Positions 11,794-20,840 of a DNA stretch of 64,000 bases are shown piece after piece. The DNA is from an uncultured Pelagibacteraceae bacterium (lineage in GTDB: Bacteria > Pseudomonadota > Alphaproteobacteria > Pelagibacterales > Pelagibacteraceae). Below the pieces are notes generated by a model. It saw only the letters and a list, made by a program, of their open reading frames with translations. It was not told the DNA's origin and did not search any database. The stretch is from positions 1 to 64,000 of the forward strand of contig CACLYO010000002.1 in the NCBI GenBank assembly GCA_902611145.1, written 5' to 3'. Numbering within the stretch: the first letter of the stretch is position 1; each line of letters starts with the position of its first letter. A program made the position numbers and the translations under genes.

Positions 11794-12215
11794 AAAAAAA
11801 TAATCTTAAAGTTGTAAAAATAGGCAGGAATAAAACTTTATTTAATTATGAAAAAAAGGTTCTTATAAAAGAACTTATTTTAAATCTTAAACTTGGATAC
11901 TATGATTTTGAAAAAGCGACACCACAGAAAGTTAAATTCAGTTTAGAGGCAAACTACGAAGATAAAAAACCAACAAATGACAAAGATTTAAAGTCAATAG
12001 TCAATTACTCTAAACTTGTAAAATTGATAAAAAAATTAGTTAAAAATAAACACTATAACTTTCTAGAAACATTAGCAGAAGATGTTTTTGATGAACTATT
12101 TAAAGATAAAAGAATAGATAAAATATCACTTAAAATTGAAAAATTGGAAATTATGAAAGATTGTTCATCAGTTGGAATTCAAATTTCTAAAAAAAGAAGT
12201 CATGACAAGCCCTGA
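11790..12215 (+). CDS. folB: Dihydroneopterin aldolase-like protein
   Basis: This is the folate pathway enzyme that cleaves dihydroneopterin, or epimerises and cleaves it, to 6-hydroxymethyl-dihydropterin. I place the start at ATG 11790, which overlaps the upstream stop as ATGA and gives 141 residues. A TTG at 11757 would add 11 residues of reading-frame overlap. Supporting motifs are [26 protein letters not shown], typical of the FolB barrel strand and the Gly-x-x-x-x-E region, and [15 protein letters not shown], which contains the conserved Glu-containing helix. It sits between the FolM-like gene and uvrC. The sequence is divergent, so the identity is good but not certain. Confidence 0.8.
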   Translation: MKKNNLKVVKIGRNKTLFNYEKKVLIKELILNLKLGYYDFEKATPQKVKFSLEANYEDKKPTNDKDLKSIVNYSKLVKLIKKLVKNKHYNFLETLAEDVFDELFKDKRIDKISLKIEKLEIMKDCSSVGIQISKKRSHDKP

Positions 12216-14037
12216 TAACGGAAAAGATGTAATTAAAAAAGAACTACCACTGATACCAAAACTCCCTGGTGTTTATAAGATGTTAAATTACAAAAATGAG
12301 ATTTTATACGTAGGCAAGGCTAAAAACTTACCTAATAGATTACAAAGTTATGTTTCAGAAAAAAATCATATTATAAGAACTGAAAGAATGTTATCTCAAA
12401 CTAAAAAGCTTGAAATAACAACTACCTCTAATGAAAGTGAAGCTTTGTTGTTAGAAGCTAATTTAATAAAAAAACATAAACCGCGATTTAATATTCTTTT
12501 AAGAGATGACAAATCTTTTCCTTTCATATTTATTGGCAAAGAAGATAAGTGGCCTCAAATTAAAAGACATAGAGGAAAAAAAGATAAAAAAGGATTTTTT
12601 TTTGGCCCATTCGCATCTGCAGGTTCTGCAAATTGGACAATTAAAATGATACAAAAAATTTTTCATCTTAGAGTTTGTGATGATACTGTTTTTAAAAATA
12701 GAAAAAGACCATGTATTTTATATCAAATAAAAAGATGTTCAGCGCCATGTGTTGGCTACATAAAAGAAAATGATTATAAACAAACAGTAGAAGATGCAAT
12801 TGAATTTGTCTCTGGCAAATCAAGACGAATTCAAAAAAATCTTTCAAGTCAAATGGAAAAAGCTAGTGAAGAACTTGACTTTGAAAAAGCTGTAATTTTG
12901 AGAGATAGAATAAAATCATTAAATATAATTCAATCATCTCAAAGAATTAATGAATCAAACTTAGTAGAGGCAGATGTAATAGCTGGTTATAAAGAGTCGG
13001 GTAAGACATGTATTCAGGTTTTTTTTTATAGATCAAAACAAAATTGGGGAAATCAAGCTTTTTTTCCAAAGCATGATCCTGATGAAAGCCTTGGTGAAAT
13101 TTTAAATTCATTTGTATCTCAATTTTATGAAAATAAAAGTGTTCCATCTTCAATAATTTTATCAACAGAAATAAAAGAAAAAAATTTAATTGAAAAAACA
13201 CTTACAAAAAAAGAAAATAAACAAATAAACATATCTATTGCAAAAAAAGGATCTAAATTAAAAGTAATAAGCCAAGCAATAAAAAACGCAAAAGACAGTT
13301 TAAATAGAAAACTCTATGAAAGTCAGAATAATAAAGAGTTATTTGATGCAGTTGCTAAAAAATTTAATTTAGAAACAAATATAAATTTAATTGAAGTTTA
13401 TGATAACAGCCATATTCAAGGAACAAATAGTGTTGGTGCCTTAATTACTTATAGTGAGGAGGGTTTCATTAAAAAAAGATATAGAAAATTTAATATTAAA
13501 ATACAGAAAAATAAACAAGATGATTATGGTATGATAAGAGAAGTTTTAAATAGAAGATTTAAAAGAGCCGTTCAAGAAAAAGGGGATTATTTAACTTTTC
13601 CAGATTTAGTTTTAATTGATGGTGGTAAAGGACAGTATTCTGTAGCAAGAGAGAGTTTAAACGAGCTTGGGCTTCATGACATTCCAATAATTGCAATTGC
13701 AAAAGGGAAGTTTAGAAATAGCGGTAACGAAACTTTCTTTCACAATGGCAAAGAATTTAAATTTACTAAAAATGACCCTACTCTCTTCTTTTTACAAAGA
13801 TTAAGAGATGAATCGCACAGATTTGCTATTAGTGCTCATAGAGCAAAAAGAAAAAAAGGTATTAACAAATCTCTTCTTGATCAAATTGATGGTATTGGAT
13901 CTATTAGAAAAAGGGCACTATTAAACCATTTTGGATCAAGTAAAGCTGTGGAATCGGCAAGTATAGATGAAATTCAGTCAGTAGAAGGAGTAGAAGAAAA
14001 AGTAGCAAAAAAAATATATAACTTTTTCCACGAATGA
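12202..14037 (+). CDS. uvrC: Excinuclease ABC subunit C
   Basis: UvrC is the dual-incision nuclease of nucleotide excision repair. With ATG 12202 as start it has 611 residues, the normal length, and overlaps folB by 14 bp; an upstream in-frame TTG at 12172 is less likely. The N-terminal GIY-YIG domain reads GVY at 23-25 and YVG at 36-38. A cysteine-containing segment ([17 protein letters not shown]) follows, then a UVR motif ([16 protein letters not shown]), the RNase-H-like C-terminal nuclease ([26 protein letters not shown]), and a tandem helix-hairpin-helix end ([18 protein letters not shown]). It pairs functionally with uvrB two genes upstream. Confidence 0.97.
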   Translation: MTSPDNGKDVIKKELPLIPKLPGVYKMLNYKNEILYVGKAKNLPNRLQSYVSEKNHIIRTERMLSQTKKLEITTTSNESEALLLEANLIKKHKPRFNILLRDDKSFPFIFIGKEDKWPQIKRHRGKKDKKGFFFGPFASAGSANWTIKMIQKIFHLRVCDDTVFKNRKRPCILYQIKRCSAPCVGYIKENDYKQTVEDAIEFVSGKSRRIQKNLSSQMEKASEELDFEKAVILRDRIKSLNIIQSSQRINESNLVEADVIAGYKESGKTCIQVFFYRSKQNWGNQAFFPKHDPDESLGEILNSFVSQFYENKSVPSSIILSTEIKEKNLIEKTLTKKENKQINISIAKKGSKLKVISQAIKNAKDSLNRKLYESQNNKELFDAVAKKFNLETNINLIEVYDNSHIQGTNSVGALITYSEEGFIKKRYRKFNIKIQKNKQDDYGMIREVLNRRFKRAVQEKGDYLTFPDLVLIDGGKGQYSVARESLNELGLHDIPIIAIAKGKFRNSGNETFFHNGKEFKFTKNDPTLFFLQRLRDESHRFAISAHRAKRKKGINKSLLDQIDGIGSIRKRALLNHFGSSKAVESASIDEIQSVEGVEEKVAKKIYNFFHE

Positions 14038-14618
14038 AAATTAAAATTCCAAATTATCTAACAATAGGCAGAATTATTATTGTGCCAGTTTTTGTTTTTG
14101 CTTTTTATTTACCGGGATTCTATGGTGATGTAATTCCATTTGCTCTATTTTTAATTGCATCATTTACAGATTTTTTAGATGGTTTGTTAGCAAGAATGTA
14201 TAAAGAAGAATCAAAATTAGGAGAATTATTAGACCCTATAGCTGATAAAATAATTGTGGCTACAGCATTAATATTACTAGTAATGAATGAAACAATTAAA
14301 AATTATGAAGTAATTGCTGCAATAATTATTTTAACAAGAGAAATCCTTATTTCTGGATTAAGAGAATTTTTAGCAAAAGGAAAAATAAAACTGCCTGTTT
14401 CAAATCTCGCAAAATTGAAAACATTTTTACAAATGTTTTCTATCTCTATCTTGTTAACAGGTGAAACGGGCAACAAAATTATTAACTTTCAAGATTATAA
14501 TGCACAGACTATTGGTATAATTTTATTATGGCTCTCGGCATTTTTAACACTTTACACTGGTTATGAATACTTAAGAAAAGGTATTGATCACGCTATTTCT
14601 GAAGATAGTAAAAATTAA
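14034..14618 (+). CDS. pgsA: CDP-diacylglycerol-glycerol-3-phosphate 3-phosphatidyltransferase
   Basis: This inner-membrane enzyme makes phosphatidylglycerophosphate, the precursor of phosphatidylglycerol. The 194-residue protein carries the complete CDP-alcohol phosphotransferase signature: DFLDGLLAR, a spacer, then [10 protein letters not shown], with all metal-binding Asp residues and the Asp-Gly and Ala-Arg pairs present. Several hydrophobic helices flank it. The ATG overlaps the uvrC stop by 4 bp (ATGA), an arrangement seen widely where pgsA follows uvrC. At the other end its TAA shares the tetranucleotide TTAA with the stop of the convergent ilvE. Confidence 0.94.
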   Translation: MKIKIPNYLTIGRIIIVPVFVFAFYLPGFYGDVIPFALFLIASFTDFLDGLLARMYKEESKLGELLDPIADKIIVATALILLVMNETIKNYEVIAAIIILTREILISGLREFLAKGKIKLPVSNLAKLKTFLQMFSISILLTGETGNKIINFQDYNAQTIGIILLWLSAFLTLYTGYEYLRKGIDHAISEDSKN

Positions 14619-15496
14619 GCTGCTATTTTTTTTCTTACTAATGCTTGATAACTTTCTGATAATTCAATTATTGTATTACAAACTTTAAATTTATATTTAT
14701 CAATTGAAGCTACAGGAGTTACTTCCGCAGCTGTCCCTGTAAGAAAGCATCCTACAAAATTTTCTAACTCACTGGGTTTTATTTTTCTTTCTATAATCTT
14801 AATATTTTTTGTTTTAGCTATATCAATAACTGTTCTTCTTGTTATACCATCTAAAAAAGAGTCTGGAATTGGCGTATGTAGAGATCCGTCTTTATCTTTA
14901 AAAAAAATATTAGCTCCAGTTGCTTCTGCAACTTTTCCTTCGTGATCTAACATTAAAGAATCAGTATATCCCTGACTTTCAGCTTCATGTTTTGACAAAG
15001 TGCAAATCATATAAAGTCCTGCGGCTTTTGTATCCCAAGGAATAGATTCGGGAGAAGGTCTTTTCCACTTAGATATATTTAATTTTATTCCTTCAGTTTT
15101 TAATTTTGGATCAAAATACGAACCCCATTCCCAAGTTGCGATCGCAACATGAATTTTTGTTTGTTGTGCAGATATTGCCATCATTTCACTTCCACGCCAT
15201 GCAACTGGTCTTACATAACCATTTTTAACTTTTTGAATTGAAACAGTTTTTTTGCAAGCTTCATTTATTTCTTCTTGGCTGTAAGGAATTTTAAAACCCA
15301 TTCTATTTGCAGAATGAAAAAATCTCTCTGTATGTTCTTCCAATTTAAAAATTGAACCATCATATACCCTCTCACCTTCAAATACACAACTCCCATAATG
15401 TAAACCATGACTTAAAACATGAAGTTTTACATCTCCCCAGTCAACAAGGTCATTATTGTACCAAATTTTTCCTGAGCGTTTATCGTAAGGTATCAT
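14615..15496 (-). CDS. ilvE: Branched-chain amino acid aminotransferase
   Basis: This fold-type IV PLP aminotransferase catalyses the last step of leucine, isoleucine and valine synthesis. The 293 residues include the PLP lysine K157 (WDTKAAGLY) and E192 in the EATGANIFF strand that contacts the pyridine nitrogen. The SHGLHYGSCVFEGERVY start and GCFLTGTAAEVTPV end are typical of IlvE. The start ATG 15496 lies 64 bp from the divergent petP start. Its stop shares TTAA with the pgsA stop. Confusion with D-amino acid transaminase or ADC lyase is unlikely given the substrate-loop sequence. Confidence 0.93.
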   Translation of the reverse strand: MIPYDKRSGKIWYNNDLVDWGDVKLHVLSHGLHYGSCVFEGERVYDGSIFKLEEHTERFFHSANRMGFKIPYSQEEINEACKKTVSIQKVKNGYVRPVAWRGSEMMAISAQQTKIHVAIATWEWGSYFDPKLKTEGIKLNISKWKRPSPESIPWDTKAAGLYMICTLSKHEAESQGYTDSLMLDHEGKVAEATGANIFFKDKDGSLHTPIPDSFLDGITRRTVIDIAKTKNIKIIERKIKPSELENFVGCFLTGTAAEVTPVASIDKYKFKVCNTIIELSESYQALVRKKIAA

Positions 15497-15533
15497 AAAG
15501 AAATTTAATTTTTTAAAAAAATATCTTTCTAAA

Positions 15534-15539
15534 TATAAT
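15534..15539 (+). promoter_or_regulatory. Possible -10 element for petP-petR
   Basis: A consensus TATAAT lies 21 bp upstream of the petP ATG in the 64-bp gap between ilvE and petP. No clear -35 is visible at the right distance, and TATAAT occurs often by chance in this AT-rich sequence, so this is only a candidate. Confidence 0.35.
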
Positions 15540-15560
15540 ATGTCAATATAACTTACCCAT

Positions 15561-15998
15561 ATGAAAGATCTTTTATATTTAAAAGATGATTATTTAAAAG
15601 AATTCATCGAAAAGCTGTTCATTGGCTATAGAGAATCTTTCAATGATCCTAAAAAAATATTAAATAAGTACTCTTTGGGTATTGCCCACCATAAGGCTAT
15701 TCATTTAATTTCACTTCATCAAGGTATAACAATTTCTCAACTTCTTAGAAAATTAAAAGTCACAAAACAAAGTCTAAATAGAGTTTTAAAAGATTTAATT
15801 AGTTTGAACACAATTGAATTTAAAAAAGGTGAAAAAGACACGAGATTAAAACATGTTTTTTTAACAAAAAAAGGAAATCAAATATTTAATGAAATTTTTT
15901 TAGCACAAAAAAAAAGAATTTACAAAGCTCTTATAAATTCTAGTTCAATAGAAATAAATAGTTTTAACAATGTATTAAAAAAAATAATTAATGAATAA
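15561..15998 (+). CDS. petP: PetP-type MarR-family transcriptional regulator
   Basis: This 145-residue winged-helix regulator of the MarR family matches the alphaproteobacterial PetP type. The segment LGIAHHKAIHLISLH recalls the GRAHHR-x-LH signature, and ISQLLRKLKVTKQSLNRVLKDLI is the recognition-helix region. A beta-wing (KKGEKDTRLKHVFLTKKG) follows. In Rhodobacter, petP and petR lie next to the cytochrome bc1 operon, and the name comes from there. Here the gene overlaps the response-regulator gene by 8 bp, and petABC lies about 8 kb away in the same window. The ligand and target promoters are unknown. Confidence 0.8.
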   Translation: MKDLLYLKDDYLKEFIEKLFIGYRESFNDPKKILNKYSLGIAHHKAIHLISLHQGITISQLLRKLKVTKQSLNRVLKDLISLNTIEFKKGEKDTRLKHVFLTKKGNQIFNEIFLAQKKRIYKALINSSSIEINSFNNVLKKIINE

Positions 15999-16668
15999 AT
16001 ATGAAGCACATATAATGGTTGTTGATGATGATGATGGAATCAGAAATTTAGTAAAAAAATATCTTAATGAAAATAATTTCTTAGTTACAACTGCTAATAA
16101 TGCAGAAGATGCAGAGGAAAAGGTTAAAGTTATAAAGTTTGATTTGATTGTATTAGATATTATGATGCCAGGAGAAAGCGGATTAGATTTTATTTCAAAA
16201 AATAAGAATAAATTTAATACACCTATTATATTACTTACAGCTAAAGGTGAAGCTAGTGAAAGAGTTGAAGGGCTTGAAGTTGGAGCAGATGACTATCTAC
16301 CAAAACCTTTTGAACCAAAAGAATTAACCCTAAGAATAAAAAATATTTTAAATAAAACAAAGTCAAAAAATATTAAAAGAATTATTGAATTTGATAATAT
16401 AAAAATAAATTTAAATAAATTCATAATACATAAAGGTAGTAAGGAGTTTAAAATAAATAATACAGAAAAAATTATTTTAGAAAAAATGATAAACTCGCCT
16501 GGTGAAACTTTTTCAAGAAATTATATTGGAAATTTGATTAGTATAGATAAAGAAAGATCTGTAGATGTGATAATCACAAGACTTAGAAAAAAAATAGAAT
16601 TAGATCCAAAAAATCCTAAATATCTTCAAACTATAAGGGGTACGGGTTATGTTTTATGGATTGAATAA
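15991..16668 (+). CDS. petR: PetR-type OmpR-family response regulator
   Basis: This is a two-component response regulator of 225 residues. The receiver domain has the acidic pocket VDDDD at 11-15, the phosphoacceptor D56 (LIVLDIMMPGESG), the switch Thr in LLTAKGE, and the conserved Lys in YLPKPFEP. The C-terminal OmpR/PhoB winged helix ends in RGTGYVLWIE. The ATG at 15991 lies inside petP; an ATG eight codons later (16015) is possible. It overlaps the sensor kinase gene by 20 bp, so regulator and kinase are very likely cognate. Because it follows a PetP-type gene it fits the PetR group, although OmpR would be a generic alternative label. Confidence 0.83.
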   Translation: MNKYEAHIMVVDDDDGIRNLVKKYLNENNFLVTTANNAEDAEEKVKVIKFDLIVLDIMMPGESGLDFISKNKNKFNTPIILLTAKGEASERVEGLEVGADDYLPKPFEPKELTLRIKNILNKTKSKNIKRIIEFDNIKINLNKFIIHKGSKEFKINNTEKIILEKMINSPGETFSRNYIGNLISIDKERSVDVIITRLRKKIELDPKNPKYLQTIRGTGYVLWIE

Positions 16669-17962
16669 ACTTTTAAAAAAATTATTACCAAAACAATTAT
16701 TTTATAGAGCTTTATTAATTGTTGCAGCTCCTATAATAATTCTACAAATAACTATTTCAATAGTTTTCTTTGATAGCCTTTGGATAAAAACAAACAAAGG
16801 TATGACTAGAGCGCTTGTTAATGAAATAATGTTTTTTATAAACGCCTATGAAAATGAACAACATAATAAAGACTCACTAACAAAACTTTTCTCGGAAAAT
16901 CATGATGTTAAAGTTATTTATGTTCCTGAAAAAATATTACCTAAGAATAACCAAGAAAGATGGTTTAGCCCAATGGACAGAACTTTGAGGCGAGAACTTA
17001 AATCAAAAATGTTAAATTATTGGTTTGATGCAACAAAGTTTAAAGAATCAATTGATTTAAAAATACAATATTCAAATGGATATTTTCAATTTTTAGTTCC
17101 TAAAGAAAGAGTAACAAATACATCTGCTAGAATTTTTGCATTATGGATTACACTACCAGCATTTTTATTAATTACAGTAGCTCTAATATTTTTAAAAAAT
17201 CAAACAAGACCAATAATTAATTTAGCTAGAGCTTCAGAAAAATTTGGTAAAGGTGAGGACATTGGTGAATATAGACCTTCTGGTGCCTTAGAAATTAGAC
17301 AAGCTGGATATGAATTTGAAAGAATGAGAAAAAGAATCATTCGTCATTTAAACCAAAGATCTGAAATGTTATCTGGAATTAGTCATGATTTAAGAACACC
17401 ACTAACACGAATAAAATTACAACTAGCTTTTATAAAAGATAAAGAAATATCTAATAAACTATCTGAAGATGTAACAGAAATGGAAAAAATGCTTAATGAG
17501 TATCTGCAATTTGCAAGTAAACGATCTAATGAAAAAAATGAAAAATTTGATATCTCTGAACTTATTTTTGATACAGTAAATAAATATGAAAATAAAAATA
17601 TTATTTTTAATTCAAACTCAAAAATAGTTTTCAGTGGTAGAAAAAATTTAATTCGTAGATGTTTAAATAATTTAATAGACAATTCTATTAAATATGGAAA
17701 AAACGTAGTTATAAATCTCAAAAAAGGCTCAAATAATCTTTCAATAACAATTGATGATGATGGACCAGGTATAGAAGAAAAGCAGTATGAAAATGTATTT
17801 AAACCTTTCTATAAAATTGACAAAAGTCGTGGTGATTCTAAATCGAGTGTAGGGTTAGGAATGTCAATTGCCTCAGACATTGTTCAGTCTCATGGTGGAA
17901 ATATAAAATTAGAAAAATCTCACTTAAATGGTTTAAGAGTTAAGATTTCTTTGCCTTTTTAG
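16649..17962 (+). CDS. Membrane sensor histidine kinase (EnvZ/OmpR-partner type)
   Basis: This 437-residue inner-membrane kinase is presumably the cognate sensor of the PetR-like regulator it overlaps by 20 bp. TM1 spans about residues 22-43, followed by a periplasmic loop of roughly 120 residues. TM2 lies at about 163-182, then a HAMP domain to about 235. The phosphoacceptor is H246 (GISHDLRTPLTRIK). The ATPase domain shows the N box (NLIDNSIKYGKN), G1 (DDDGPGIEE) and G2 (SVGLGMSIA). The architecture is like EnvZ. The periplasmic input domain has no recognisable fold, so the signal is unknown. Its last 23 bp overlap the convergent ubiK-like gene. Confidence 0.86.
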   Translation: MFYGLNKLLKKLLPKQLFYRALLIVAAPIIILQITISIVFFDSLWIKTNKGMTRALVNEIMFFINAYENEQHNKDSLTKLFSENHDVKVIYVPEKILPKNNQERWFSPMDRTLRRELKSKMLNYWFDATKFKESIDLKIQYSNGYFQFLVPKERVTNTSARIFALWITLPAFLLITVALIFLKNQTRPIINLARASEKFGKGEDIGEYRPSGALEIRQAGYEFERMRKRIIRHLNQRSEMLSGISHDLRTPLTRIKLQLAFIKDKEISNKLSEDVTEMEKMLNEYLQFASKRSNEKNEKFDISELIFDTVNKYENKNIIFNSNSKIVFSGRKNLIRRCLNNLIDNSIKYGKNVVINLKKGSNNLSITIDDDGPGIEEKQYENVFKPFYKIDKSRGDSKSSVGLGMSIASDIVQSHGGNIKLEKSHLNGLRVKISLPF

Positions 17963-18188
17963 TTTTTTTTTTATTTTTACCTAATAATTCAATTTTTTTT
18001 TCTAAAGAATCTATTCTTTTTTTTAAAACCTCAAACTCTTCCTTAGTGGATAAATCTAATTTAAATACAATTTCATCTTTTTTTGATTTAAGAATATTTA
18101 AAATTTCATTATTTAAATCCTTATATGAAATAAGGCCTTGTTCAAATAACTTGGCAAGTTTATCAATTACAAATTTTGATTTTGACAT
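17940..18188 (-). CDS. ubiK: UbiK/BMFP-family accessory protein
   Basis: This short coiled-coil protein of 82 residues resembles the BMFP (DUF526) family, in which UbiK is an accessory factor for aerobic ubiquinone synthesis. The N-terminal helix covers residues 1-35, followed by LSTKEEFEVLKKRIDSLEKKIELL, the family's conserved 'T-x-E-E-F' start to a C-terminal coiled coil. A lysine-rich tail ends the protein. Placement divergent to lgt is typical for alphaproteobacteria. The 3' end overlaps the kinase gene by 23 bp. A ubiquinone role would fit ubiA in the same window, but function is inferred from family only. Confidence 0.72.
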   Translation of the reverse strand: MSKSKFVIDKLAKLFEQGLISYKDLNNEILNILKSKKDEIVFKLDLSTKEEFEVLKKRIDSLEKKIELLGKNKKKTKKAKKS

Positions 18189-18233
18189 ATAAAGCTTATT
18201 AAAAGTACTATATCTTAATATTATTTTTTAAAA

Positions 18234-19001
18234 ATGTTTATTAACAATTTTGACCCAGTTGCTTTTCATTTTTTTTCCTTAGAAATAAGGTGGTACTCTC
18301 TAGCATATGTATTTGGAATACTTATTGGCTGGTTTTATTGCAAAAAATATCTAATAAAAGATAAGTCAATTTTAAATATTTTTGATGATCTTATAGCCTA
18401 TTTAATAGTTGGTATAATTGTAGGTGGAAGACTCGGATATATTTTTATTTATAATTTTGACTATTACTTAAATAATTTAAGTGAAATTTTAATGATATGG
18501 CAAGGAGGAATGTCTTTCCATGGTGCTTTGATTGGAATTATTATAGCAAGTTATTTTTTCTCTAAAAAAAATAAACAAGAACTTTTTGTTTTTTTAGATT
18601 TAATAGCAATAGCTTCTCCAATAGGAATATTTTTTGGAAGAATTACCAATTTCATTAATGGGGAACTGATAGGCAAAGCAACAAATGCATCTTGGGGAAT
18701 AATTTACCCAATGATAGATGATATTCCAAGGCATCCTTCACAATTATATGAGGCATTTTTAGAAGGTATAATTCTTTTTATCTTGATGAATTTAATTTAT
18801 TTTAAAAAAAATTATAAGATTGGAACCTGCTCATATATGTTTTTAATTTACTATGGGATTTTAAGAATAATCTCTGAGTTTTTTAGAGAACCTGATGTTC
18901 AATTGGGATATTTATTTGGATCAATTTCAATGGGAATATTATTAAGTTCATTTATGATTTTAATTGGTGCAATTCTTTTATATAAAAAAAATGACTTATA
19001 A
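18234..19001 (+). CDS. lgt: Prolipoprotein diacylglyceryl transferase
   Basis: Lgt moves diacylglycerol from phosphatidylglycerol onto the lipobox cysteine of prolipoproteins in the inner membrane. The 255-residue polytopic protein carries the family signature regions: GGRLGYIFIYN, MSFHGALIG (containing the essential His), FGRITNFINGELIG (the Lgt signature with the key Arg and Asn), and PRHPSQLYEA. It starts 45 bp from the divergent ubiK-like gene and overlaps the methyltransferase gene downstream by 11 bp. The phosphatidylglycerol substrate is made through pgsA earlier in the window. Confidence 0.96.
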   Translation: MFINNFDPVAFHFFSLEIRWYSLAYVFGILIGWFYCKKYLIKDKSILNIFDDLIAYLIVGIIVGGRLGYIFIYNFDYYLNNLSEILMIWQGGMSFHGALIGIIIASYFFSKKNKQELFVFLDLIAIASPIGIFFGRITNFINGELIGKATNASWGIIYPMIDDIPRHPSQLYEAFLEGIILFILMNLIYFKKNYKIGTCSYMFLIYYGILRIISEFFREPDVQLGYLFGSISMGILLSSFMILIGAILLYKKNDL

Positions 19002-20070
19002 TCCCGGATATTTTAATATTAAATCGGACAAATTAATTCCAGTTGATGAATTTGTTGAAAAAGTTCTTTATGAACCAAATATAGGTTATTATACAAAAAA
19101 AATCCCTTTTGGTAGTCAAGGAGATTTTGTTACAGCCCCAACTATTTCTAACTTATTTTCTGAAATAATTGGAATATGGATTGTTTCCACATGGGAAAAA
19201 TTAGGAAAGCCAAAAAATTTTAATTTTGTAGAACTTGGTCCAGGAGATGGAAGTCTTGCAAGAGTTTTGGTAGACACATTCAAAAAGTTTCCTGAAGTCA
19301 ATAAATCAATACATATTTATTTGTATGAAAAAAGTGATTTACTTAAAAATGTACAAAAAAAAAAATTAAAAGGCTCAAAAGTTAAATGGATTCAAAACTT
19401 TAACAAAATTAAAAAGGGACCAATTATTTTTTTTGGTAATGAGTTTTTTGACGCAATACCAATTAAGCAATTTTCATATGAAAAAAATTCATTATATGAA
19501 AAATGCTACATAATTAATCCTACCTCAGGGCTAAATGAGGCTTATCAAAAAGCATCCCTTGGGGATGTTGCAAAAATAAAAACATTTAAAGTTTTTAAAG
19601 GATTAAAATTTATAGAATATCCTAAATTAGGACTAATCGAACTAGACAAAATGATTAAAAAGATTAAAGAACTTTCAGGAGGAATTTTACTTATTGATTA
19701 TGGTTATTTAAATATTGTTAAAAGGAGCACTTTGCAAACTGTTATGAAAAATAAGAAAATGGATATGGATAGTCTATTTAAAAATCTTGGTAGGGCAGAC
19801 ATTACTTCTTTAGTTAATTTTAGCCTTTTAAAAGAATATTTCATAAAAAAAAAATTAAAAGTAAAGAAAATTGTATCTCAAAAGTTTTTTTTGGAAAAAA
19901 TGGGAATAATTGAAAGAGCTAAAATTTTAGAAAAAAACATGAATATCAAGCAACTAGATTATATGTCTCTTACACTTACGAGGCTTTTACATAAAAACTT
20001 AATGGGTGGTTTGTTCAAAGTAATGTTTGGTTTTAAAACTAAAAAAAGTGACTTTTTAGGATTTAAATAA
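18991..20070 (+). CDS. MidA/NDUFAF7-type SAM-dependent methyltransferase
   Basis: The protein belongs to the DUF185 (COG1565) group, whose mitochondrial member NDUFAF7 dimethylates an arginine of the NDUFS2 subunit of respiratory complex I. I choose ATG 18991, which overlaps lgt by 11 bp and gives 359 residues; a frame-internal upstream start at 18964 is less likely. Visible motifs are the SAM-binding FVELGPGDGSLARVL and the family-specific FFGNEFFDAIPIKQF, with GDFVTAPTISNLF near the N-terminus. The order lgt, this gene, pgeF is common in alphaproteobacteria. Its target in bacteria is presumed to be complex I, not shown here. Confidence 0.85.
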   Translation: MTYNPGYFNIKSDKLIPVDEFVEKVLYEPNIGYYTKKIPFGSQGDFVTAPTISNLFSEIIGIWIVSTWEKLGKPKNFNFVELGPGDGSLARVLVDTFKKFPEVNKSIHIYLYEKSDLLKNVQKKKLKGSKVKWIQNFNKIKKGPIIFFGNEFFDAIPIKQFSYEKNSLYEKCYIINPTSGLNEAYQKASLGDVAKIKTFKVFKGLKFIEYPKLGLIELDKMIKKIKELSGGILLIDYGYLNIVKRSTLQTVMKNKKMDMDSLFKNLGRADITSLVNFSLLKEYFIKKKLKVKKIVSQKFFLEKMGIIERAKILEKNMNIKQLDYMSLTLTRLLHKNLMGGLFKVMFGFKTKKSDFLGFK

Positions 20071-20831
20071 TGTATTGCTCAAAAAGATTATCAAAATATA
20101 AATCAATAAGTCATTGTTTTCTAAACAAAAAAGGAGGCAAATCAAAAGGTATATATAAAAGTTTAAATTGTGGAAAAGGATCATTAGACGACCAAAAAAA
20201 TATAAATAAAAATTTGAGAATTGCTTGTAAAAAAATTGACACTTCTTATAAAAAGCTAATTTTGGTAAATCAAATACATAGTAATAAATTTTATTTTTTT
20301 GATAAGAAAAATATAAATCATAAAAATAAAAAAAAAGGTGATGCTTTGATAACAAAAGAAAAAAAGATTATTTTAGGTGTTTTGACTGCTGATTGTGTAC
20401 CAATACTAATTTATGATAATAAGCTCAAAATTATATCTGCCATTCATGCGGGATGGAAAGGTGCTTATAAAGGAATTATTAGAAAAGTAGTAAAATTTCT
20501 ATTGAAAAACGGAAGCGAATCAAAAAATCTAATTGCAGCGATTGGACCATGTATATCTCAAAAAAATTATGAGATTAAAAAAGATTTTAAAACTAAATTT
20601 TTAAAACAAAGCAAATATAACAAAATTTTTTTCAAAAAAATTAAAAAAAAAACATATTTTAGCCTAAATAAGTATATTTATTATCAATTGAGTAATTTAG
20701 GACTAAAAAAAATTGACATTATTGAAAGGGATACTTACAACCCAAAAAACAACTTTTTCAGTGCAAGAAGGTCTTTGGCAAAAAAAGAAAATGATTATGG
20801 TAGAAATATTTCATTAATTATGATTAATTAG
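20070..20831 (+). CDS. pgeF: PgeF/YfiH laccase-domain protein
   Basis: This 253-residue protein is of the YfiH (COG1496) family. Members were once called polyphenol oxidases and are now described as peptidoglycan-editing factors or purine-nucleoside phosphorylase-like zinc enzymes. Signature segments are LVNQIHSNKFYF, GVLTADCVPILIYD, AIHAGWKGAYKGI with the His-Ala-Gly-Trp core, and the C-terminal FFSARR. The metal-binding residues of the family (His in QIH, Cys in ADC, His in HAGW) are retained. It shares one base (TAATG) with the MidA-like gene. The physiological role in this organism cannot be fixed. Confidence 0.88.
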   Translation: MYCSKRLSKYKSISHCFLNKKGGKSKGIYKSLNCGKGSLDDQKNINKNLRIACKKIDTSYKKLILVNQIHSNKFYFFDKKNINHKNKKKGDALITKEKKIILGVLTADCVPILIYDNKLKIISAIHAGWKGAYKGIIRKVVKFLLKNGSESKNLIAAIGPCISQKNYEIKKDFKTKFLKQSKYNKIFFKKIKKKTYFSLNKYIYYQLSNLGLKKIDIIERDTYNPKNNFFSARRSLAKKENDYGRNISLIMIN

Positions 20832-20840
20832 GATATCCCA

